In this document: one piece after another, positions 1-16,197 of the stretch
Numbering within the stretch: position 1 is the stretch's first letter
Layout of the letters: each line of letters opens with the position of its first letter
Source: Neocallimastix lanati (nom. inval.)
Lineage: Eukaryota; Neocallimastigomycota; Neocallimastigomycetes; Neocallimastigales; Neocallimastigaceae
Length of the DNA stretch: 25,000 nucleotides
Assembly: GCA_016946835.1 (NCBI GenBank)
Contig: JACVTC010000054.1
Span: 87,501 to 112,500 of the forward strand
Reading direction: 5' to 3'
Made by a program: the position numbers and the translations under genes
The notes under the pieces: model-generated
Database searches by the model: none
The model's input: the letters and a program-made list of their open reading frames with translations, nothing else
What the model was told of the DNA's origin: nothing

Positions 1-93
1 AATTAATTTGTTTATTCATATTAAATTCTTCATATTAAATTTTGTTTTATATTATTATTTATTATTATTAGTAGTAGTAGTAATCAACATTAG

Positions 94-192
94 TATTCAA
101 TATTATTATTATTGTTGTTGTTGTTATTATTACTATTTTTGTTGTTATTATTATTTTTGTTATTATTATTATTATTATAATTATTATTATTA

Positions 193-236
<44 letters not shown>
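94..236. repeat. TTA/TTG trinucleotide microsatellite
   Basis: A run of TAT/TTA trinucleotides with TTG interruptions, reading as poly-Tyr/Cys in one frame. It is simple sequence, not a gene. A second, shorter TTA run lies near 390-450. Confidence 0.85.
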
Positions 237-1213
237 TAAAAAAAGATAATAATATTTTAATTTTTGAATAATTGTTTGTTCTATTACTAATACATATATT
301 TTTTATAGATAAAGCTAATTTTCAATATATTCCCATTTTTGTTTCATTAAATTATTACATTTATGTAAACCTAGTTTTTTTTTTTTTTATTATTATTATG
401 ATTATTATTATTATATTATTATTAATATTATTATTATTATTATTATTATTTACCTTAAATTCATAATCATTACTTATAAAACTGATTAAATTAATAATTA
501 ACAGCAAAATTGTAAAATTATTATTTAAAAATATAGTTATAATATTATTAATCCTAACAATATTTTTAATTAGAATTATGATATTATTAATCCTAATTAT
601 TTTTGAAACTCTGAGACATTAAATTTATTATAAAATATATATTTATATATTTAATTAACAATTAAAAAATATTAATAATAAGAAAAAAAAGAAAGATTAT
701 TTCATTTATTTGATTGGGTAGAAATTAAAACGAAATTTTAGTAAAAAAAAAAATTTACTAAAACTTGGAATATAAAGATATAATGATAATGAAACACCAT
801 TATTTAATGAGTGAATTTGGTATAAAATCTTAATTCGAGCTGTTTATTTAAGATTAGTAAGGGTCAACCTTGAAATTGTATATCTTGAATTTAAAAATTT
901 CTGTAAAATGAAATTATATATATTCATACTTATAATTAATATAATTACATATTTAATTATTTTTGTTTGATTTGTTAATCAAAAATAGTCAATTAATCAA
1001 TGTTTTTAAAAAGATATTTAATCATTCATATTTATTAATCTTTACTATTAATGAAAAATTAAACAATCTACTAAAATATTAGAAGAGATATTTTCATTTA
1101 TATAAATATTAATACATATTAATAACAAATATTAAATATAAATATTAATATTGTAAATTACGAAATATGAATATTATGAATGTACAACAGTAATTAATAT
1201 AACAATATACAAT

Positions 1214-1283
1214 ATTTATTAATTTATTTATTTATTTATTTATTTATTATTTATACATTTATTATTTATTCATTCATTCATTT
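1214..1283. repeat. ATTT tetranucleotide repeat
   Basis: Repeated ATTT units passing into ATTC units at the right end. Similar tracts recur at 3477-3535, 6163-6231 (inside an intron) and about 6600-6660. Confidence 0.8.
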
Positions 1284-1657
1284 TTGTATACTTTTTAATG
1301 CCCCATAAAAATGTAGATCATGTGAAAACACTTTAATTTTATAAAAATATGTAAAGAAATAATTTTATAAATGCTTAGGTATGTAACTTTTAATTTAATT
1401 AAAATTAATATAAATTATTAGTTATTAATATAAAAAATTTATAAAAATTTTTTCTAATAGTAACAAATTAAAAATTTTCCCTTTTGTATTCAATATTTTA
1501 ACGTTTTTTAGGTTGTACTAAATATTAAACGGTCGATAAAAAATAAAAAAGCCAAACATAATTGAAATTGAAACATTCTATAATAATTGATTAAATCTAC
1601 AATATATTATAAAAGAAATTAATATATAAACCGATTTATAAAGAAAAAAGATATCCG

Positions 1658-1760
1658 TTCTAAATAATAATAAAATAATATCTATTCTAAATAATAATAA
1701 AATAATATCTATTCTAAATACTAATAAAATAATATCTATTCTAAATAATAATAATAATGA
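1658..1760. repeat. 27-bp tandem repeat, about 4 units
   Basis: The motif TTCTAAAT recurs at 1658, 1685, 1712 and 1739, an exact 27-bp period, with near-identical AATAATAAAATAATATCTA filling between. The last unit decays into AAT repeats, and a further degenerate TATTTCAAATAAT lies about 50 bp downstream. No function is apparent. Confidence 0.85.
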
Positions 1761-2846
1761 TAATAATAATTAAAACTTTAAAATACTATCTATTTCAAAT
1801 AATAATTATAAATTATAATTATATAAAATTTCTTGAAACATATTATAATAAATATTGAATTTTAAGTTTTGCCAAATTATTTATAACTTCATTAAAACAA
1901 TGATTACTAAAATGTACTTTCGTTTTTTTTTTAAACAATGAAAACATTAATATGACAGGATTACATTTTTATTTTATATATAATATATTAATATATTATA
2001 TTTTATATATTATTTAATTAAATTTTATTTTTATTTTATTATTTTTTTTATTTAATAGATTTATTAATAATTAAAGTTTATTTCCTTATTTAGAATAGAC
2101 TTTAATTATTACTCATGCTTCAATGAAAAATAAATTAAAAAACAAAAAAAAAAAAAAGTAATAAATGAATAATAATTTTTCATCATATAGGATCTATCAT
2201 AAAATAATATTTATTAAAGTTTAATCCATCAAAAATGTTATTTATTAAAATTTGTATGTAAAAATATTTTGTTCGTGATATTAATATATTAACATAAAAA
2301 AAAAGAATAGAAGCATCTAAATTTTTAATAACTGGTTTAATTATAGGAATAAAGCTATAAAAGTTTGCTTCATAATTATTAATAATTAGATATAAATAAA
2401 ATAATAACAGCAAAAAAATTATAATTGATTTATTATAGGTATATAAATTAACACTGAAGCTTTATGTTTAAGGTAACATAATCTAATACATATATAAAAA
2501 GTATTATTACTAAATAAATTATAATATGAAAATTCTCTTAAATATAAATAAAAACCCAAAAAAAAAGAAAAAAAAAAAAGTCATTTAAATTTTATTATTA
2601 ATATAAAATGATTTATTAATTTTTAATTAATTATTTTTTTCACTCTCAATAGTTTTTTTTAGTTTTGTTTTATTTTGCTTTTTAATTTTATTCTATTTTA
2701 TTTATTACAAGCACAAACTATTTACTTTATTTACTATTATACAATTATTATTACAGAGTATATTTATGTATAGTTGATAATGCTTTTTTTTTTTTTTTTT
2801 GATTTATATTCTTATTTTTTTATTTTTTTTCATTTTTATTATATTT

Positions 2847-2942
2847 TCATATCTTGATATATCTATTGAACCTTCCTTTGTTGATTAGCCTACAGATGTT
2901 ACTGAAGATGGTGAAATTAAATTTATTGCTATATATAGTTAG
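2847..2942 (+). pseudogene. Possible short gene relic
   Basis: A frame reading SYLDISIEPSFVD, one TAG stop at 2886-2888, then PTDVTEDGEIKFIAIYS, stands out from its surroundings because it uses a varied amino-acid set instead of Ile/Asn/Tyr/Lys. A second coding-like patch (about 2983-3035, reading PIFPAVPSFAIILAH) follows. The TTGATTAG before the second half could alternatively be a splice acceptor. No family was recognised, so this is either a decayed gene fragment or chance. Confidence 0.25.
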
Positions 2943-3476
2943 CTTAGTCAATTTATTTTTTTTTTTTCATTTATATGATTAAGTCCTATTTTCCCTGCTG
3001 TTCCATCTTTTGCTATTATCCTAGCACATATTTATTTATATTGATATTCTTATGTCAATTTCAATTAAAATAACCACATTTAATAAGGACTCAGTAAACT
3101 TATTAAGTTTTTAACAGTATTTTATTTCTTATCTATTCTTGAATAATTGTTAAAATTTTCATTAAAAAACACAATATACTCTAACTATATATACTTTCAT
3201 TATTTATTCATAAAATTTTATTTGAATAATATATATATAAATATGTAATTATAATTTTTTTAAAATTTCATTATTTTTATATATTTATAATCTGTTTTAC
3301 TAATTACTAATATATAATTCCTCTAAAAAATAATAAAAACATCTTCATGTCTAAAAAACACTATATAAATATGTATATATAGTTTATAAATAATATACAT
3401 TTCGAAACTAAAAATAAGCACTTCTCAATTCTCATTCAAATATTGAATCAAAGTGTGATATTATTATTTTATTATA

Positions 3477-3480
3477 TTAT

Positions 3481-3516
<36 letters not shown>

Positions 3517-3535
3517 TTATTTATTTATTTATTTA
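3477..3535. repeat. TTTA tetranucleotide repeat
   Basis: About a dozen TTTA units with one ATT interruption. The flanking 3597-3690 stretch is an imperfect ~54-bp duplication of TTATTTTAA...ATATTTATTCATTATT. Confidence 0.75.
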
Positions 3536-4191
3536 ATTTTCAGTTATTACTATTAATAATTGTATTTATTATTGTGGAACTTTTTAACAAAATTTCTTTA
3601 TTATTATTTTAATATTAATGATATTTATTCATTATTTAATATTTCATTATTATTTTAACCCTAATCCTAATAATATTTATTCATTATTAAAATTAAATTT
3701 TTAAATTATTTTACATATAATAAAATTATAAAGAAATTAATTTTACAATAAATTTTATTTAATAATGAAGTATAATCAATAGGTATTACAATATTTCATA
3801 AAGAAAATTTTTAAAATAATTTTATTTAAAGTTTTGAATAGAAATTAAAACTTTGGATATTGAAGTAAATTATTCATTATCATTTTAATTTTAATGATGA
3901 AAATTGAAATATCTTTCAAAATAACTTTAATAAAATAATTGAAAAAAATTGTATTAATAATTAGAATCATAATGAATATAATAAAATTCATTACAGTTTT
4001 ATATATAATAACAAATAAATAATAACTTTTTAAGAATAAAAAAAAAAAAAAAATTATATAAATACGAGTTAAAGTTTCTTTAAAAATTAAAAAATATAAT
4101 AATATATTTTCAATAATTATCCATACTTTAATAAAAAATAAAATAAATATATATGCATTTATAAAAAAATTTGTTTATATAAAATACTTAA

Positions 4192-4214
4192 ATAATAATA
4201 ATAATAATAATAAT

Positions 4215-4256
<42 letters not shown>
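4192..4256. repeat. AAT trinucleotide microsatellite
   Basis: An AAT run of about 20 units, with one TTAT interruption, followed by an A-run. It lies about 280 bp upstream of the receptor-like gene and does not appear to be coding. Confidence 0.85.
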
Positions 4257-4537
4257 TTAAAAAAAAAAAAAAATAACTTTATAATTAACACACATATAGT
4301 ATTGTTCACCTTTTAAAAAACTTATATATATATATATATTATATATTTATTATTAATAGTATTCATTGCTTTGTAAATAGTATTTCTTTATATATATATA
4401 TATAACTAAAATAATTTATAATTATTATTTTTACTCTTATCACTATTTTATTTTATTTTTTTTTTTTTTTTTTTCATTCATAATTTATAATAATTTATAT
4501 TTTATTTCTTCTGTTTTTATTTTAATAATTAAAAAAA

Positions 4538-12142
<7,605 letters not shown>

Positions 12143-12167
12143 AAATTTTTAGCAAAATTAAAAAAAT

Positions 12168-12173
12168 AATAAA
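12168..12173 (+). terminator. Candidate polyadenylation signal AATAAA
   Basis: AATAAA 26 bases after the TAA stop of the receptor-like gene. In such A-rich DNA the hexamer arises easily by chance. Confidence 0.35.
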
Positions 12174-12339
12174 AAAGTAAAAAAAATATATATATTATTA
12201 TTATTATTATTACTTTAGTTGTCATCGATAATAATAATTATTATTATAATTAAATAACATAATATAATAAAAAAAGAAAATAAAAAAAATTATTTATTTT
12301 GTTCAATTGCTATTATATAGAAAAAAGATTGTCTCGAAG

Positions 12340-12716
12340 ATGATTAAAAGATACTATTAATAAAATTTCCTTTTTTCTTCTGAACCAATCTTAGAAAATT
12401 TCATATACTTCATTTCCACCAAGAAGGAGGAGATACACTATATAAAAATTAATATGATCATCATCAAAAATTTTTTGTTTTTTCATCAGGAATGTTTAGT
12501 GATTTCTCATGAACAATCAGAGAAAAATTAATAAAACTTTTTATCAACAAATTATATTGCCTAAATTCTTAAAAAAATTAAGACATAAAAGTATTAAAAA
12601 ATGTCTTGTGTGTTTAAAAACTAGATATGTTGTTACTTACACCCCATATTGGGCAATCTTTTGATAACAATTTGTTTTTTTTTACAAAAGGTGTCACATC
12701 TAATTTGAATTTATAT
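12340..12716 (-). pseudogene. Decayed LINE fragment (copy Z)
   Basis: Nucleotide similarity to 14110-14490 of copy B in the same order: CACCAAGAAGGAG, the block GATTTCTCATGAACAAT, the zinc-finger block around GGGCAAT, and a final CATCTAATTTGAAT. This is the C-terminal part of a non-LTR retrotransposon ORF. Frameshifts and small deletions break the frame and no poly-A tail or flanking duplication remains, so it is the oldest copy of the cluster. It begins about 200 bp beyond the stop of the receptor-like gene. Confidence 0.75.
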
Positions 12717-12799
12717 ATATATATAACTTCTATTATTTGGAACTTTAAAACTTTAAATTTTATATGTTTTTTATTCATTTATTAATTATATGTATTTTT

Positions 12800-12844
<45 letters not shown>

Positions 12845-13135
12845 TACATAATTAATAAAAAAGTACTAAATTAATATAAAAATACAGAATTAAAAAAAAT
12901 ATATATTATTTGTCTAAATTGAACATGATAATATTTCTTTTTTTTTTTTAATTAATTAGTAATGTGAAATAAAAAGTAATATTCAAAATAAAGTGTATAA
13001 ATGAATTAAGTAAAAAAAAGTTCATAGGCAACGAACCTCACCTCTATTTTTTTTTTTTTTAAAGAAAAAAAAAACCGCAACTATTGACTTTCTGAAAAGA
13101 AATTATGATCTTCTCCTTCAGAAACATTGACGCTC
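12717..13135. other. A+T-rich gap with possible LINE scrap
   Basis: Mostly A/T runs, including poly-A at about 12807-12832. The last ~60 bases on the minus strand read SVNVSEGEDHNFFSESQ then a stop, reminiscent of the KSVDVV segment near the C-terminus of copies B and D; this may be another LINE scrap. Nothing else is recognised. Confidence 0.35.
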
Positions 13136-13375
13136 TTTTTTTTTTTTTTTGAGACTTAGAGAATAACTTTATTTAATTTATAATAATAATAAAATTACAT
13201 GATTTAAATGAAAAATAAAAAATAAAATACACTAAATGAAATATATTATATATTATATAATTATAAAAGTGCGTTAGAAGCAATAGTTTACTAACTTTTC
13301 CCATTCATCGATGATAACACCACGTCCAATACTGCGAGTAATAATTTCAGTATTAGTGCTCTTAATACTAAATGA
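13136..13375 (-). mobile_element. 5'-truncated LINE 3' end (copy A)
   Basis: Read on the minus strand, this ends in AATAAAGTTATTCTC...GTCTC followed by a 15-base poly-A (T-run 13136-13150), matching the tail architecture of copies B and D. The upstream coding part ends RGVIIDEWEKLVNYCF and stop, homologous to HGVIFDEWEELEAFSS at the C-terminus of copy B. Only the last ~35 codons and the 3' UTR are present, typical of 5' truncation during target-primed reverse transcription. No flanking duplication was found. Confidence 0.75.
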
Positions 13376-13381
13376 TTTTTA

Positions 13382-13706
13382 TTTTTTTTTTTTTAACGGC
13401 AGCAAACTTGTTTCATCTTTATTAATTAAATAGTTGATAAAATATATGTAATAAAAACTATTGCTTTTACAGTAGTTTTTATATCCATATCTGACATGAA
13501 GTACCCATCGGAAGCCAATGCTAAATTCAGGATATTTATAATTTAGCTTAAGATACTCTCTGGTTTTCTCAAAATTATTATTTTTATAAGCCTTAGCTTT
13601 GATTAATTTTCCTGCCATATCTCTATCCCAGTAAAAGCTTAAAATAACTTTTTTTGATGGAATTTTATTTAATTTGTCAGCTAAAATTTTTGAGTTTTTA
13701 CAAATT
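13382..13706 (-). pseudogene. Diverged LINE, 3' part (copy C)
   Basis: The minus-strand frame is homologous to the pre-zinc-finger region of copy B: FYWDRDMAG against FYWENIHYS, and FSIGFRWVLHVRYGYK against FSLGFFWIGRIKCGFK. It ends with AATAAAGATGAAAC...CCGTT and a poly-A (T-run 13382-13394), so this copy lacks the zinc-finger and C-terminal part seen in B, through deletion or premature polyadenylation. Its 5' portion lies beyond copy B at 15391-15545. The low identity indicates a different, older subfamily. An apparent 79-residue ORF here (13379-13618) is only a piece of it. Confidence 0.75.
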
Positions 13707-13717
13707 AAATATTTTCT
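13707..13717. repeat. Left target-site duplication of copy B
   Basis: AAATATTTTCT, repeated exactly at 15380-15390 on the other side of copy B. Removing B plus one copy joins the two halves of copy C in frame. Confidence 0.8.
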
Positions 13718-13722
13718 GTGAC

Positions 13723-13756
<34 letters not shown>

Positions 13757-15379
13757 CTAGGAATAAACTTTATTTAATAATATTTATTTAAAAAATACAT
13801 GAAGTTTAAATACATGAAAATTTTTTTTTTTTTATATTAATATTAAAAAACTACGTTATGAGATTCGAGGACGAAAAGGCCTCTAACTCTTCCCATTCAT
13901 CGAAGATAACTCCATGTGGATGAAAATTATCATTCGAATCTGTATCAGAATTTCTTCTTTGCCTTATCGTTACGACGTCGACGCTCTTGACAACGGTAGG
14001 TCTAACACTATACAAATCGATCATGGTGTAAAAATCACCAATCACAATAGGCATAACGTTAGTAAGGAATTCCGCAAGCCCCACAAAATATGAAATCGGG
14101 AAAGAAGACTCGTTCGAAGGTGATTGAAAAATATTATTAATATATCGCCTTCTTTCCCCCGAGCCGATCTTTAAGATTTCAAATACTGCATTTCCGCCAA
14201 GAAGGAGACACAGCACGTAAAAATTGATATTATCATCAAAATCTTCCTCTTTATCATCAGGAATGTTCAATGATTTCTCATGAACAATAAGAGAAAAATT
14301 AATAAAAATTTCATCAACAAAGGGGATGAAATGTTGCCTAAATTCTTCAAATTTAGGACATAAAAGTATCCAGTGTGTAAAACTAGGTATGCTGTTACTC
14401 TCACCACAACAAGGGCAGTATGTTGGGCAATTTTCTGATACTAGATTACTTTTAACATACGTTTTTACATCAAATTTGAATCCACATTTAATTCGTCCAA
14501 TCCAAAAAAATCCAAGAGAAAATTGTGAAAATTTAAGTGATAGACGTTGAATAAATTTTTTAAAACCAAATTTAAATTTCTTGTATTTTGTAGATCTGAT
14601 CGCAGGAGTGCTTGAATAATGAATATTTTCCCAGTAAAACTTCCTTATTTCTCCAGGAAGTTTATTATTGTGCTTGTGTACTGCTAAACTCCGTGCTTTT
14701 TTCGTCCATGAATAGTGAGAAAGTGTAGGTATATTTTTGACTAAATGAGAAATAATACAAGAAGAATCTTTCCACTTTTTAAAACATCGAATCATCGCCT
14801 TAGCACAAAAACTAGCTATAGGAGGTATAGAAAGTTCCTTAGACATATTGTAAATTGAAGTATTGGAGGTTTTATTTTTAAACCCGAAACTCCAATACAA
14901 ACCTCGATTAAAAGCAGTTTGAGCTTTTTCAGTATTCTTTTTATTTGAACCAAGTAAGGGAGCATAATAAAGAACTGAACTAAGGACAAAAGAAACTAGT
15001 ATACGAGTTTTAAAGTAGAAAGGAACATTCCTATTGGTTAAAAATCTATAGAAAGAGTTAACTGTAAAATTAATTTTACTATTCATCTTAGCAATAATAG
15101 GTTTTAAATCCAACGATTCATTAAAAGGTATACCAAGATATGTATATTGATTAGTGCTTGGTATATAGTTCATACCAAGTCTAAAAGTAGGATTTTCATA
15201 ATGTCTTGAAGGTATAAAATTCTTTGGTTTAACAACTAGTGTAGCGCATTTATTGATTCCAAAGGTCATTTCATTTTTAATACCCCAATCATGAGCAATA
15301 TTCAAAAGGTTTTTAAGTGAAGATTTTATAGGAGCTAATAAAACAATATCATCAGCAAATAATCCACCACATATGATAA
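13718..15379 (-). mobile_element. Non-LTR retrotransposon, 5'-truncated (copy B)
   Basis: A 1.66-kb LINE insertion oriented leftward: coding part, 3' UTR ending AATAAAGTTTATTCCTAGTCT, then 28 A (T-run 13726-13753), then eight extra bases (GTGACATA on the plus strand) before the left duplication. It is inserted within the diverged copy C. The endonuclease and most of the reverse transcriptase palm are missing because truncation falls just upstream of the catalytic FADD. It is inactive, but its intact frame implies a fairly recent insertion. Confidence 0.85.
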
Positions 15380-15389
15380 AAATATTTTC
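13851..15389 (-). CDS. LINE reverse transcriptase C-terminal fragment
   Basis: An uninterrupted frame of 512 codons plus stop on the minus strand, open from a TAA at 15390-15392. It starts with the reverse transcriptase metal-binding motif LFADDIVLLAP (15365-15333). Then come GINKCATLVV and YTYLGIPFNESL, typical of the region after motif C in non-LTR reverse transcriptases, and the thumb/connection region. A C-terminal CCHC zinc finger follows (CPCC at 14403-14429, His-x4-Cys at 14358-14375) and a tail ending KSVDVVTIR...DEWEELEAF. The N-terminal endonuclease and RT motifs A and B are absent, so the product would be non-functional. The intact element would copy its own RNA at a nicked chromosomal site. 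The first few codons derive from the target duplication. An annotator starting at TTG/ATG-like codons would begin near 15305. Clade assignment (Tad-like or other) cannot be made by eye. Confidence 0.85.
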   Translation of the reverse strand, partial: ENIFIICGGLFADDIVLLAPIKSSLKNLLNIAHDWGIKNEMTFGINKCATLVVKPKNFIPSRHYENPTFRLGMNYIPSTNQYTYLGIPFNESLDLKPIIAKMNSKINFTVNSFYRFLTNRNVPFYFKTRILVSFVLSSVLYYAPLLGSNKKNTEKAQTAFNRGLYWSFGFKNKTSNTSIYNMSKELSIPPIASFCAKAMIRCFKKWKDSSCIISHLVKNIPTLSHYSWTKKARSLAVHKHNNKLPGEIRKFYWENIHYSSTPAIRSTKYKKFKFGFKKFIQRLSLKFSQFSLGFFWIGRIKCGFKFDVKTYVKSNLVSENCPTYCPCCGESNSIPSFTHWILLCPKFEEFRQHFIPFVDEIFINFSLIVHEKSLNIPDDKEEDFDDNINFYVLCLLLGGNAVFEILKIGSGERRRYINNIFQSPSNESSFPISYFVGLAEFLTNVMPIVIGDFYTMIDLYSVRPTVVKSVDVVTIRQRRNSDTDSNDNFHPHGVIFDEWEELEAFSSSNLIT

Positions 15390-15390
15390 T
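15380..15390. repeat. Right target-site duplication of copy B
   Basis: AAATATTTTCT, identical to 13707-13717. Bases immediately outside differ, so the duplication is 11 bp. Confidence 0.8.
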
Positions 15391-15545
15391 TACCTCTGTC
15401 ATTGACGTGATATTAAATTCTTTACCAATATTGAATGAAGTTAATATAAATTTTTTAGAAATTTCATTAATACTAATATCAGATCAATGACAATCGCATG
15501 ATCTATAAAATGATTCTGATAATTGTCCATCATCTATCTATTAAA
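15391..15545 (-). pseudogene. Diverged LINE, 5' part (copy C)
   Basis: The minus frame reads SESFYRSCDCH, a TGA stop (15484-15486), then SDISINEISKKFILTSFN and on to TEVRK. This aligns with LYWSFGFKNKTSN and SIYNMSKELSIPPIASFC of copy B, so it is the same LINE domain. Excising B and one AAATATTTTCT joins TEVRK in frame with YLICKNSKILADKLNKIP of 13382-13706. The upstream limit dissolves into a TA microsatellite (15546-15580). Confidence 0.7.
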
Positions 15546-15586
15546 ATATATAATTATATAATATATATATATATATATAATTCACC

Positions 15587-15598
15587 ATTAACCATTAA
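15587..15598. repeat. Left target-site duplication of copy D
   Basis: ATTAACCATTAA directly abuts the T-run of copy D and is repeated exactly at 16186-16197. Confidence 0.9.
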
Positions 15599-16185
15599 TT
15601 TTTTTTTTTTTTTTTAGACAGGGAAGAGAATACACTTCCAAAACTTTATTAAATTTTATTTTAAAAAATACATGTAGGTGAAAAGTACATTTGAAATTAA
15701 AAATAAAAAATTAAAAAATAAAAAAATAAAAAAGCTCGAAAATACTATGTATTTCGGCAAGTTGTACTATGCGGGGATTTTTCCCTTCCTAACAAATAAA
15801 AAAGAAATAAAATCTAGAAGTAACATCTTTAAAATAGATAGTGTGGTGTCCACTAAACTCTCCCCGGATTCATCATCTATTGAACTACTAGGGCAAGATT
15901 CATCCTTCGTAGAAATAGATGCTGATCCTGTATTATCATTATGCCTTATCAGTACGACGTCGACGCTCTTGGATAAGTTTGGTATTTTGCAATACCTATC
16001 AAATAATAGCTCAAACGAACTACTTATGATAGGGATTGCACTTGTTAAGAATTCCGCCAAGCCCACAATTTTTGGAACAGGTGACTCAGATGAACCTTTG
16101 AAAAGTAGTTCATTTAATTGTCTCTGTTCCCCACTATCGAAATGTAGCTCATTTAAAACTAAAGTCCCACCAAGAAGGAACAAGT
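15599..16185 (-). mobile_element. 5'-truncated LINE 3' end (copy D)
   Basis: A 587-bp LINE insertion, leftward, with poly-A (T-run from 15599), a 3' UTR ending ...TTCCCTGTCT and an AATAAAGTTTT signal. Its minus frame (16183-15767) gives a 138-residue C-terminal fragment. Matches to copy B include LLGG, VGLAEFLT, PIIS/PIVIG and KSVDVVLIR. It is a related but distinct subfamily: its C-terminus after KSVDVV diverges (SCPSSSIDDESGESLV...) and lacks the DEWEEL end. A plus-strand ORF over the same bases is only its shadow. Confidence 0.85.
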
Positions 16186-16197
16186 ATTAACCATTAA
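16186..16197. repeat. Right target-site duplication of copy D
   Basis: ATTAACCATTAA, an exact copy of 15587-15598, directly at the 5'-truncated end of the insertion. Confidence 0.9.

Larger units (their letters stand above)
1..4537. other. Gene-free A+T-rich 5' flank
   Basis: No convincing coding region is visible. The stretch is dominated by A/T homopolymers, TTA/AAT and ATTT microsatellites and short direct repeats. The open frames it contains are translations of simple sequence (poly-Tyr, poly-Ile, poly-Leu). Two exceptions are listed separately: a 27-bp tandem repeat and a short coding-like relic near 2850. No tRNA or rRNA was recognised. The last ~200 bases contain TATA-like runs (for example 4325-4340 and 4391-4403) and a T-run just before the start codon of the next gene, which could belong to its promoter but cannot be proven from sequence. 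Confidence 0.7.

Noticed and set aside
8-466. Two open frames rich in Tyr, Cys and Ile
   Set aside because: Pure translation of TTA/TTG microsatellite and A/T runs; no start context, domain or varied composition.
2183-2413. 76-codon minus-strand frame
   Set aside because: Somewhat varied composition but no recognisable domain, embedded in A+T-rich DNA where frames of this length arise by chance.
3655-3675. Telomere-like CCCTAATCCTAA
   Set aside because: Only two imperfect units inside A+T-rich sequence; not a telomeric array.
14326-14550. 74-codon plus-strand frame
   Set aside because: Antisense to the zinc-finger region of the LINE fragment, which has clear homology in the minus frame.
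15391-15545. A host-gene exon ending at a GTAAGA splice donor (minus strand)
   Set aside because: The sequence aligns with the LINE domain of copy B and joins copy C in frame across the target duplication, so the GTAAGA is coincidental.
15678-16190. 170-codon plus-strand frame
   Set aside because: Antisense to copy D; the minus frame matches copy B, and this frame ends inside the target duplication.
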